A stretch of DNA of 6,223 bases. Origin: Flavobacteriaceae bacterium. Its GTDB lineage: Bacteria; Bacteroidota; Bacteroidia; Flavobacteriales; Flavobacteriaceae. Of the stretch, positions 1 to 5,954 are shown piece by piece (position 1 is the stretch's first letter; each line of letters opens with the position of its first letter). A model generated the notes under the pieces. That model was not told the origin of the DNA and made no database searches. It saw only the letters and a list, made by a program, of their open reading frames with translations. The position numbers and the translations under genes were made by a program. The stretch spans positions 1 through 6,223 of the forward strand of contig CANHNG010000114.1 of the NCBI GenBank assembly GCA_947461915.1, given 5' to 3'.

Positions 1-582
1 AAAACTATCGCATTGTGGAATACAGTTTCTGTTGATTTTATATTTATAAACCATATCACCTTCTATTCCTGCACACTCGTTTTCGAATTGCTCTACTGCT
101 TTCACACCAGTCCCAGTAATGGATTGATAAGTGGAAACAATAACACGTTTGATGTTATATTTTTTGTGCAATGGGGCTAAAGCCAATACCATTTGGATGG
201 TAGAGCAGTTTGGGTTAGCAATAATTTTATCCGCTTTTGTCAATTCATTGGCATTGATCTCTGGTACAACCAATTTTTTAGTTGGATCCATTCTCCAAGC
301 TGATGAATTGTCGATAACAGTTGTTCCAGCAGCCGCAAATTTAGGTGCCCAATCTAATGAAGTTTGACCTCCTGCCGAGAAAAGAGCAATGTCTGCTTTC
401 ATATCAACAGCCGTTTGCAATCCCACTACGGTATGTTTTTGTCCTTTGAATTCAATTACTTTACCCACTGATTTTTCAGAGGCTACTAAAATTAATTCCG
501 TGTAAGGAAAATTTCTCTCCTCCAATACTTTTAACATGATCTCGCCAACCATTCCGGTTGCACCTACAACTGCAATTTTCAT
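1..582 (-). CDS. asd: Aspartate-semialdehyde dehydrogenase, N-terminal 194 residues (3' end outside window)
   Basis: This cytoplasmic enzyme reduces aspartyl-4-phosphate to aspartate-4-semialdehyde with NADPH, the branch step towards lysine/diaminopimelate, threonine and methionine. The reading frame starts with ATG at 582 and stays open to base 1. Visible signatures are an N-terminal nucleotide-binding loop (GATGMVG, residues 7-13), a DNSSAWRM segment near 91-98, the active-site cysteine C126 in NPNCST, and the TYQSITGTG segment with the expected substrate-site glutamine Q153. The family is usually about 330-340 residues, so roughly 140 C-terminal residues, including the catalytic His and a substrate-binding Arg, lie outside the window. 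No in-frame ATG lies upstream, and the start sits about 40 bases downstream of a good promoter -7 element. The gene is separated from mscL by a terminator, so it is probably transcribed independently. Identification is firm from the motifs; completeness cannot be judged. Confidence 0.95.
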   Translation of the reverse strand, partial: MKIAVVGATGMVGEIMLKVLEERNFPYTELILVASEKSVGKVIEFKGQKHTVVGLQTAVDMKADIALFSAGGQTSLDWAPKFAAAGTTVIDNSSAWRMDPTKKLVVPEINANELTKADKIIANPNCSTIQMVLALAPLHKKYNIKRVIVSTYQSITGTGVKAVEQFENECAGIEGDMVYKYKINRNCIPQCDSF

Positions 583-619
583 ACTATATTATTTTATTTT
601 GAATATTGATTTCCTAGTG

Positions 620-649
620 CAAAAGTAAGTAATCTTAAAGTCAAAACAA
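620..649 (-). promoter_or_regulatory. Promoter of asd (Bacteroidota type)
   Basis: Read on the minus strand, TTG (647-649) is followed by a 19-base spacer and then TACTTTTG (620-627), an exact fit to the Bacteroidota pattern TTG-N17-23-TAnnTTTG. Transcription would begin near 613, giving an untranslated leader of about 30 bases before the ATG at 582. An 8-base palindrome TGTTAACA (653-660) lies just upstream of the -33 element. It could be an activator or repressor site or chance, and I see no further evidence for it. Confidence 0.7.
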
Positions 650-684
650 GTGTGTTAACAAAAAACAACAAAATGTTACAAATA

Positions 685-716
685 CAACAAAAAGAACCAC
701 GCTATGGAGCGTGGTT
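685..716 (-). terminator. Intrinsic terminator after mscL
   Basis: A perfect 9-bp stem (AGCGTGGTT 708-716 with AACCACGCT 695-703 in plus-strand terms) closes a 4-base loop (704-707). On the minus strand it is followed by CTTTTTGTTG, a T-rich tail. It lies 28 bases downstream of the mscL stop codon and upstream of the asd promoter, so it would end the tdk-murF-alr-mscL transcript and insulate asd. In the plus direction the stem is followed by only mixed sequence, so it does not look bidirectional. Confidence 0.8.
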
Positions 717-743
717 TAGTTAGAATAGGTAATGTAGCGGAAA

Positions 744-1121
744 TTATTTTTTCAACAAATCTCGAATTTGAGTAAGCAATTCTTCCTGAGTTAGGCTAGC
801 TGGTATAGCAGCAGCGAGATCTTCTTTCTTTTTAGCAGCATTAATCCCTTTAATAATCATAAATAAGACAAAGGCAATAATGATAAAGTTAATCACAGCC
901 GAAACAAACATTCCATATTTAACACCCCCAAAAACGGTAAGTTCTTCAATTTTGGACAAATTAGCAGCTGACAATGCGGGTTTTAATACTAGAGGCGTAA
1001 TTACATCCTCAATTAATGAGTTTACAATCTTGCCAAAAGCACCCCCAATGATTACACCAATGGCTAGATCTACCACATTTCCTTTCATGGCAAAAGCTTT
1101 AAATTCTGAAATCATTCCCAT
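744..1121 (-). CDS. mscL: Large-conductance mechanosensitive channel MscL
   Basis: MscL is a homopentameric inner-membrane pore that opens under membrane tension and releases solutes during hypo-osmotic shock. The 125-residue length is close to the family norm (about 130-140). The layout is canonical: a short amphipathic N-terminal helix (SEFKAFAMKGN, 5-15), TM1 (about 16-45, with DLAIGVIIGGAFGKIV carrying the Gly/Ala-rich constriction), a periplasmic loop (about 46-67), TM2 (about 69-94, VSAVINFIIIAFVLFMII), a KKKED charged cluster, and a C-terminal helix ending in EELLTQIRDLLKK, the cytoplasmic bundle typical of MscL. The ATG at 1121 gives the expected MG.I.EFK N-terminus; a second in-frame ATG at codon 3 is less likely. 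It lies 46 bases after murF-alr with no terminator between, so it is probably the last gene of that transcript, although I cannot exclude a private promoter in the AT-rich gap. Confidence 0.96.
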   Translation of the reverse strand: MGMISEFKAFAMKGNVVDLAIGVIIGGAFGKIVNSLIEDVITPLVLKPALSAANLSKIEELTVFGGVKYGMFVSAVINFIIIAFVLFMIIKGINAAKKKEDLAAAIPASLTQEELLTQIRDLLKK

Positions 1122-1167
1122 AATTTTTGTTTAGATTAAAATGAACTACTAATATACGTATTTATAT

Positions 1168-3612
1168 TTATTCCCTGTAAAAAACCCTTTTTACTCTTTG
1201 CGAAATACTGGTAAGTATTTCATAAGGGATTGTTTGTAATTTTTTAGCCATAAAAGAAACCGTTGGACTTTCGCCAAAAATAATCACAGAATCCCCTTCT
1301 TTACAATTGATTTCGGTGATGTCAACCATTAACATGTCCATGCAAATACTCCCAACGATGGGTGCTTTTTGATTATTGATTGTCACAAATCCAACGCCAT
1401 TTCCCCAAAGCCTTGAAATTCCGTCGGCATAACCAATGGGAATCGTGGCAACTCGCGTTGGTTTTTCCGCCATAAACCGTCTTCCATAACCCACGCTTTC
1501 ACCTTCTTGAATGGTTCTTATTTGAGAAATAACAGATTTCAGTGTTCCGACATTTTCCAAGTATTTTTGTTCTTCTGCATCATTGGAAATACCATAAAGA
1601 CCAATGCCAAGTCGTACCATGTCATATTGCGCTTCCGGAAAATTACTGATTCCAGACGTATTCAAGATATGGCGAATGGGTTTTATTTGCAATTCAGTCA
1701 TCAATATTGCCGACAATTTTTCAAATAAATGAAGCTGTGCATGTGCAAAATCTTGTTGTTCTAAATCATCACTTGTGGCCATATGCGACAAGATACTTTT
1801 AACGGCTACAAATTGGTTTCCTTTTAAAGTTGCAATTAATTCATCCAGATCTTCTTCTTCAAAACCCAAACGATGCATTCCAGTGTCGAGTTTGATGTGA
1901 ATTGGAAAGTGTTTCAGCTTACGCTTTTCGGCAATTTTCAGGAAAGCGTTCAATCCTTTCAAACTATAAATTTCAGGTTCCAAATGATGTTGAATTATAG
2001 CGGAAAAACTTGTTGTTTCCGGATTTAACACCATTATGGGTAACATAATTCCGGAATTTTTCAACGAGATTCCTTCATCGGCGAAAGCCACGCCCAGATA
2101 GTCCACTTTGTGGTGTTCGAGCAATTTGGCTATTTCAAATCCACCGCTTCCATAACCAAATGCTTTTACCATAACCATCATTTTGGTACTTGGATTTAGT
2201 TTTGATTTGTAGAAACTCAAGTTATGGCTGATGGCGTTAAGGTTGATTTCCAAAACCGTTTCGTGTGTCTTTTCCTCTAATGCGGCCACTATTTCTTCAA
2301 ACTGAAAATGACGCGCCCCTTTAATTAAAATGGTTTCATTGCCAAAATTCAAATAATTGAAATTTAAAAAGAAGTCGGCCGTATTTTTAAAAGTGACACA
2401 GTTAGCAAACTTGTGTTTAAACGCCGAAATAGTCTCGCCAATGCCAATAACCCTTTTGATTTTGTTGGATGCAATCAACTGGGAAACTTTCGTATATAAT
2501 TCTTCGTTCGACAAACCGCTTTGGAAAATATCTGAAAGGATTACCGTTTTGTTTGTGTATTGTTTTTGGCTTTCCAAAAAATCCAGTGCCATCTTCAACG
2601 ACTGAAAATCCGAACTGTAACTGTCGTCAATCAGTGTTGTGTTGTTGATTCCGTTTTTGACTTTCAAACGCATTTCAACAGGGTACAACCATTGCATACG
2701 GCTTTGAATTGTTTTTTGATCGTATTTAAAACTCAATAAAACCATTAAGCAAGTAATGGCGTTTTCAATAGAGGCCTCATCCTGAAAAGGAATCTGTATT
2801 TCAAAATTGACTTTGGCATACTGAATTTGCAAAATAGCTTTGTCTTCAAGAGCTTTTTTTACAACAAAAATATCCGCAGTTTCATCACTGAAACTCCAGG
2901 AAAATGTTTGGATGTTTGGATTAATAAGGGCGTCAACAACCTTATTTTTTTGATAAATTATCAGTTTGGACTGTTTGAAAAGCTTCAGTTTTTCTTTTAT
3001 TTTTTCTCCTATGTTTGAAAAACCTTCATCATGAGCTGAGCCTATATTGGTAAGTATTCCTATAGTGGGTTGGATTATTTTTTCTAGCTTTTCCATTTCA
3101 TTTCGAGTAGAAATACCAGCCTCAAAAATGCCTAAATTATGTTTTTCGCTTATTGCCAAAACCGACAATGGCACGCCAACTTGCGAATTGTAGCTTTTAG
3201 GACTTCGTATGATATTGAAATCCGGACCTAAAAGAAAATTCAACCATTCCTTGACAATGGTTTTGCCATTGCTTCCCGTCAATCCGATAACTGGAAATTT
3301 AAATAAACTTCGATGATGCGACGCGAATCGTTGCAAAGCATCTAAGGTGTTTTTAACAACCAAAAAAGTAGCTTTACCTGAAAATCCTTCAGGAATTTGG
3401 GTAACAACAAAATGCCGTACGCCTTTTTCAATTAAGGATGAAATGTAAATATGTGCATCATTATTGGGACCCACTAATGCAAAAAATAATGTTTTTTCAT
3501 TGTTTTGCAAAGAGCGGCTATCAATAGAGATATTGTCAATTATACCTTTAGTATCATCTCCAAACCTTTTGGCGTGAAGGATTTTTTCGATATTATTTAT
3601 GGATGAAGTCAA
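1168..3612 (-). CDS. murF-alr: Bifunctional UDP-MurNAc-tripeptide:D-Ala-D-Ala ligase / alanine racemase
   Basis: This is a fusion of two peptidoglycan-precursor enzymes acting in the cytoplasm. Residues about 1-450 are a Mur ligase (MurF type): an IDSRSL segment for UDP-MurNAc binding (30-35), an ATP loop TGSNGKT (112-118, K117), EAG (164-166), NIGSAH (189-194), a probable carbamylated lysine near K208, and the IDDSYSS segment (328-334). MurF joins D-Ala-D-Ala to UDP-MurNAc-tripeptide. Residues about 451-814 are a PLP-dependent alanine racemase: the PLP lysine K483 in VKAFGYGSG, LDTGMHRLGF (575-584), R667 in VRLGIGLYG, the catalytic tyrosine Y709 in SVGYGRRF, and CMDM (757-760). All key residues of both halves are present, so both should be active. 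The same fusion is known in Bacteroidota. The only plausible start is TTG at 3612: an in-frame stop (TAA 3616-3618, the end of tdk) lies one codon upstream, and the first internal ATG is codon 173, inside the MurF core. The 3-base gap to tdk implies co-transcription and probably translational coupling. Confidence 0.95.
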   Translation of the reverse strand: MTSSINNIEKILHAKRFGDDTKGIIDNISIDSRSLQNNEKTLFFALVGPNNDAHIYISSLIEKGVRHFVVTQIPEGFSGKATFLVVKNTLDALQRFASHHRSLFKFPVIGLTGSNGKTIVKEWLNFLLGPDFNIIRSPKSYNSQVGVPLSVLAISEKHNLGIFEAGISTRNEMEKLEKIIQPTIGILTNIGSAHDEGFSNIGEKIKEKLKLFKQSKLIIYQKNKVVDALINPNIQTFSWSFSDETADIFVVKKALEDKAILQIQYAKVNFEIQIPFQDEASIENAITCLMVLLSFKYDQKTIQSRMQWLYPVEMRLKVKNGINNTTLIDDSYSSDFQSLKMALDFLESQKQYTNKTVILSDIFQSGLSNEELYTKVSQLIASNKIKRVIGIGETISAFKHKFANCVTFKNTADFFLNFNYLNFGNETILIKGARHFQFEEIVAALEEKTHETVLEINLNAISHNLSFYKSKLNPSTKMMVMVKAFGYGSGGFEIAKLLEHHKVDYLGVAFADEGISLKNSGIMLPIMVLNPETTSFSAIIQHHLEPEIYSLKGLNAFLKIAEKRKLKHFPIHIKLDTGMHRLGFEEEDLDELIATLKGNQFVAVKSILSHMATSDDLEQQDFAHAQLHLFEKLSAILMTELQIKPIRHILNTSGISNFPEAQYDMVRLGIGLYGISNDAEEQKYLENVGTLKSVISQIRTIQEGESVGYGRRFMAEKPTRVATIPIGYADGISRLWGNGVGFVTINNQKAPIVGSICMDMLMVDITEINCKEGDSVIIFGESPTVSFMAKKLQTIPYEILTSISQRVKRVFYRE

Positions 3613-3621
3613 AGTTTACTC
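3607..3621 (-). promoter_or_regulatory. tdk stop / murF-alr start junction with weak ribosome site
   Basis: On the minus strand the order is CAAGAG-TAA-ACT-TTG: the tdk stop, one sense-length codon, then the apparent TTG start of murF-alr in the same frame. A short purine run (AAGAG) ends 6 bases before the TTG and could serve as a weak Shine-Dalgarno, although Bacteroidota seldom rely on one. A ribosome ending tdk would release almost on top of the next start, so reinitiation is the likely way murF-alr is translated. The start assignment is inferred from the absence of any alternative ATG or GTG. Confidence 0.6.
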
Positions 3622-4245
3622 TTGATTTTTATTATTTTTTTCGGTTGCTTTTTTGTGATCTTCTTGATTCTTTTGCATTGCATAAAAATAAGCCGCTCGA
3701 CTCAAAGGTTCGTATTCCTCGGTTTCTCCAAGCATGACCAATTTATCATTATCGTTTTTTCTGAAGCTGTAATTTGCCAAATTTCCTGTTCGGGTACAAA
3801 CGGCGTGAACTTTGGTTACATATTCTGCAGTGGCCATAAGCGCTGGCATGGGACCAAAAGGGTTGCCTTTGAAATCCATATCCAATCCGGCAACAATAAC
3901 ACGGATGCCCTGATTGGCCAAATCATTGCAAATTTTCACGATTTCATCATCAAAAAACTGAGCTTCATCAATGCCAACGACATCGCAACCTTGTGCCAGA
4001 ATAGCAATGTTTGCGGCTGCAGGAACTGGTGTAGAGCGAATTTCGTTGGCATCGTGTGACACCACCATTTCACCGTGGTAACGGGTATCAATGCTAGGCT
4101 TGAAAATTTCTACTTTTTGTTTGGCGAATTGCGCTCTTTTTAGCCTACGGATAAGCTCCTCGGTTTTACCCGAGAACATCGAACCGCAAATAACTTCGAT
4201 CCAACCAAATTGTTCTTTATGATTTACTGTATTTTCGAGAAACAT
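3616..4245 (-). CDS. tdk: Thymidine kinase (TK1-like)
   Basis: Tdk phosphorylates thymidine (and deoxyuridine) to the monophosphate with ATP, in cytoplasmic pyrimidine salvage. From the ATG at 4245 the protein has 209 residues. It shows the P-loop GSMFSGKT (21-28), FKPSIDTRY (48-56), the Walker B/catalytic segment DEAQFF (93-98, E94 the expected base), and [17 protein letters not shown] (120-136). The last segment and [10 protein letters not shown] form the thymidine-binding lasso region. The tail (192-209) is Lys/Glu/Asn-rich and probably disordered. Oddly, the structural zinc site of TK1 enzymes (CxxC plus CxxC/H) is nearly gone: only C150 remains, with T153, S182 and A185 at the other positions. 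The frame is open upstream to a GTG at 4320, but the 25 extra residues are low-complexity and that start would place the candidate promoter inside the gene, so I chose the ATG. It is the first gene of the leftward transcript and ends 3 bases before murF-alr. Confidence 0.95.
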   Translation of the reverse strand: MFLENTVNHKEQFGWIEVICGSMFSGKTEELIRRLKRAQFAKQKVEIFKPSIDTRYHGEMVVSHDANEIRSTPVPAAANIAILAQGCDVVGIDEAQFFDDEIVKICNDLANQGIRVIVAGLDMDFKGNPFGPMPALMATAEYVTKVHAVCTRTGNLANYSFRKNDNDKLVMLGETEEYEPLSRAAYFYAMQKNQEDHKKATEKNNKNQE

Positions 4246-4271
4246 TTTGTATTTTTCAGGCTTTAAAAAGG

Positions 4272-4304
4272 ATTTGTTTTTATTACTTTGTAACGAAAAC
4301 AAAT
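4272..4304. repeat. 33-base inverted repeat in the divergent intergenic region
   Basis: ATTTGTTTT (4272-4280) is the exact reverse complement of AAAACAAAT (4296-4304). Inside them TTAC (4283-4286) pairs with GTAA (4290-4293), and everything is symmetric about base 4288. Only the pairs 4281/4295 and 4282/4294 break the symmetry, so 13 of 15 pairs match around a 3-base centre. It sits in the 102-base gap between the divergent tdk and acidic-protein genes and overlaps the candidate tdk -7 element. It may be an operator for a dimeric regulator or, if transcribed, a leader hairpin. A terminator is unlikely because neither flanking gene ends here. The arms are AT-rich, so some chance contribution is possible. 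Confidence 0.5.
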
Positions 4305-4307
4305 TTA
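4300..4307 (-). promoter_or_regulatory. Candidate -7 element for tdk
   Basis: Read on the minus strand, this is TAAATTTG, an exact match to the Bacteroidota -7 pattern TAnnTTTG. Initiation would fall near 4293, giving a leader of about 45 A-rich bases before the ATG at 4245. No convincing TTG or TTTG lies 17-23 bases upstream (the nearest is 32 bases away), so this is only a half-match. It overlaps the right arm of the dyad at 4272-4304. Confidence 0.35.
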
Positions 4308-4347
4308 TTAAAAAAGACACACCTTACTTACTATAATTTCAAAAGTT

Positions 4348-5241
4348 ATGAAGAAAAAACTGGAAGCCGACTTGATAAGCATTGCGCATAAAGTACTGCA
4401 AATGAAAAACAAATCTGACATCAATCAATTGTATCTTGAGACACAGAAACTATATGAAAAACTGTCTGTTTTACGATTTGTCGAGGAACATTTTGAAGGA
4501 GCAAAACCAACTATTGGTCAAGCGGAAATTGTAGAAAAAATAACAGCTTTTTTTGAAGATACTATTCTGTCTGATTTCAATATTAACAATCCCAAAGAAG
4601 AAATTGTAGTTTCAGATAGTATTGAAGAGGAAATCGCTGAAGAAGAAATCATGGAAGTTGCTGAAGAAGTTGCCGAAATGGATTTTGAGGAAGAAGAAAT
4701 AACATTTGACGAATCCGAAGAATTAGAAACATCAAATAACTTTGGTTTCCAACCTGCTTTTGAATTGGACGTTGAATACGACGAAGAACCTGTAAAGAAG
4801 CAAGAGGCCGTTCAAATATCCTTTGACGATTTATTAGGCGAAAATTATAACGAAACTCTTTTTGTCAAAGTTGACCCAGTTGAAAATGTTCCATCTGCAA
4901 TTGCAATAGAAACTGAATCAGCTATTGATTGGGAATCAGATACGGATCAAATTTCCGAAATGGCTTTGACCGAAAATGAACCCAAAACAGTTTCGCTAAA
5001 TGAAACACTTTCAAAGGGGATAAAGATAGATTTAAACGACCGAATTGCTTTTGTGAAACACCTATTTGGCAACAGCGATGAAGACTATAATCGCGTATTA
5101 AACCAGCTTATCACCTACGATAGTTTCGAGGAAGCTCAAAATTTTATTGAAGATATGGTAAAACCAGATTACAATAGTTGGGAAGGAAAGGAAGATTATT
5201 CACAACGTTTTATCGAAATCATAGAGAAAAAATTCGATTAA
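4348..5241 (+). CDS. Uncharacterised acidic protein with two probably helical end domains
   Basis: I do not recognise a named family and assign no function. The 297-residue product has three parts. Residues 1-75 are charged and probably helical (MKKKLEADLISIAHKVLQMK onward, with a conserved-looking LRFVEEHFEGAKPTIGQAEI stretch). Residues about 83-210 are a strongly acidic, low-complexity linker, with long Glu runs at 93-126 and an ISFDDLLGENY segment at 157-167. Residues about 224-297 form a compact, probably helical C-terminal module (IDLNDRIAFVKHLF, then EEAQNFIEDMVKPDYNSWEG, then a Phe/Ile-rich end). From general memory, similar C-terminal modules occur in other Bacteroidota proteins of unknown function; I could not verify this. 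There is no signal peptide or membrane segment, so it is probably cytoplasmic. The ATG at 4348 is the first start after an in-frame stop region. Its TAA directly abuts the rsmI ATG, which suggests coupled translation and possibly a related role in ribosome biology, although that link rests on position only. Confidence 0.85.
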   Translation: MKKKLEADLISIAHKVLQMKNKSDINQLYLETQKLYEKLSVLRFVEEHFEGAKPTIGQAEIVEKITAFFEDTILSDFNINNPKEEIVVSDSIEEEIAEEEIMEVAEEVAEMDFEEEEITFDESEELETSNNFGFQPAFELDVEYDEEPVKKQEAVQISFDDLLGENYNETLFVKVDPVENVPSAIAIETESAIDWESDTDQISEMALTENEPKTVSLNETLSKGIKIDLNDRIAFVKHLFGNSDEDYNRVLNQLITYDSFEEAQNFIEDMVKPDYNSWEGKEDYSQRFIEIIEKKFD

Positions 5242-5946
5242 ATGGGTAAGCTATTTATTGTCCCGACCCCAATAGGCAATCTCGAAGACATGACTTTACG
5301 GGCGATTCGGATTCTTAAAGAGGTCGATTTAATTTTGGCGGAAGACACACGCACTAGCGGGAAACTCCTAAAACATTTCGAGATTGGCACGCACATGCAC
5401 AGCCATCACATGCACAACGAACACAAAACGGTGGAGAATTTAATCGCGCGTTTGAAATCCGGAGAGACTATTGCTTTAATTTCGGATGCCGGAACACCGG
5501 CCATATCAGATCCAGGTTTTTTGCTCACCCGTGCTTGTGTCGAAAACGGAATCACCGTCGAATGTTTGCCGGGAGCAACGGCTTTTGTGCCCGCTTTGGT
5601 CAATAGTGGCTTGCCCAACGACAAATTCGTTTTCGAAGGATTTTTGCCCGACAAAAAGGGACGTCAAACCCGATATTTGGCACTTGCTGAAGAAACTCGC
5701 ACCATGATTATTTATGTTTCACCCCATAAATTAGTGAAGACTTTGGCAGAATTTATCACTTATTTTGGCGAAGACCGACAAATTTGTGTTTCACGAGAAT
5801 TGTCCAAACTACACGAAGAAAATGTTCGCGGAACCGTTCGAGAGGTGTTGACCCATTTCGAAAACAAACCCCCAAAAGGAGAAATCGTGGTGGTCGTTGG
5901 GGGAAAAACAACAACCAAAGAGAACAAAAAACAAACCGATTTATAA
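5242..5946 (+). CDS. rsmI: 16S rRNA (cytidine-1402-2'-O)-methyltransferase RsmI
   Basis: RsmI transfers a methyl group from S-adenosylmethionine to the ribose of C1402 in the decoding centre of 16S rRNA. Together with RsmH it forms m4Cm1402, which tunes start-codon choice and fidelity. The 234-residue protein shows the tetrapyrrole-methylase-like fold signatures: VPTPIGNLEDMTLRAI (7-22), LAEDTRTS (32-39), ALISDAGTPAISDPG (78-92), CLPGATAFVPALVNSGLP (108-125), FVFEGFLP (129-136), SRELSKLHEE (184-193) and PKGEIVVVVGG (211-221). It lacks the C-terminal extension of about 50 residues present in the 286-residue E. coli enzyme and ends in a short Lys/Thr tail. A His-rich stretch (six His in 51-61) sits where relatives have the HxHNE motif; HNEH is intact. 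Its ATG touches the stop of the preceding gene, and the next gene starts 8 bases after its stop. Confidence 0.97.
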   Translation: MGKLFIVPTPIGNLEDMTLRAIRILKEVDLILAEDTRTSGKLLKHFEIGTHMHSHHMHNEHKTVENLIARLKSGETIALISDAGTPAISDPGFLLTRACVENGITVECLPGATAFVPALVNSGLPNDKFVFEGFLPDKKGRQTRYLALAEETRTMIIYVSPHKLVKTLAEFITYFGEDRQICVSRELSKLHEENVRGTVREVLTHFENKPPKGEIVVVVGGKTTTKENKKQTDL

Positions 5947-5954
5947 TTTAATTG

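Noticed and set aside
880..1134. 84-codon plus-strand frame opposite mscL
   Set aside because: It is a shadow of mscL, with no protein-like features of its own.
1154..1161. ATACGTAT palindrome between murF-alr and mscL
   Set aside because: Eight bases of self-complementarity in an AT-rich gap are easily due to chance; the symmetry does not extend and no promoter elements flank it.
3622..4059. 145-codon open frame on the plus strand opposite tdk
   Set aside because: It is antisense to a certain gene, and its hydrophobic start is only the complement of the Lys/Asn-rich tdk tail. It has no recognisable domain.
3616..4320. Longer tdk starting at GTG 4320 (25 extra residues)
   Set aside because: The extra N-terminus is low-complexity, the start is non-ATG, it would cover the dyad and the candidate promoter, and the protein from the ATG at 4245 begins just ahead of the P-loop strand as expected for the family.
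4332..4339. TATAATTT as a promoter for the acidic-protein operon
   Set aside because: It lies only 8 bases before the start codon, does not fit TAnnTTTG, and has no correctly spaced -33 element. I could not identify a convincing plus-strand promoter in 4246-4347.
4624..4730. GAA-rich stretch as a nucleotide repeat array
   Set aside because: It is not a true tandem repeat; the units vary, and the pattern reflects Glu codons in the acidic linker.
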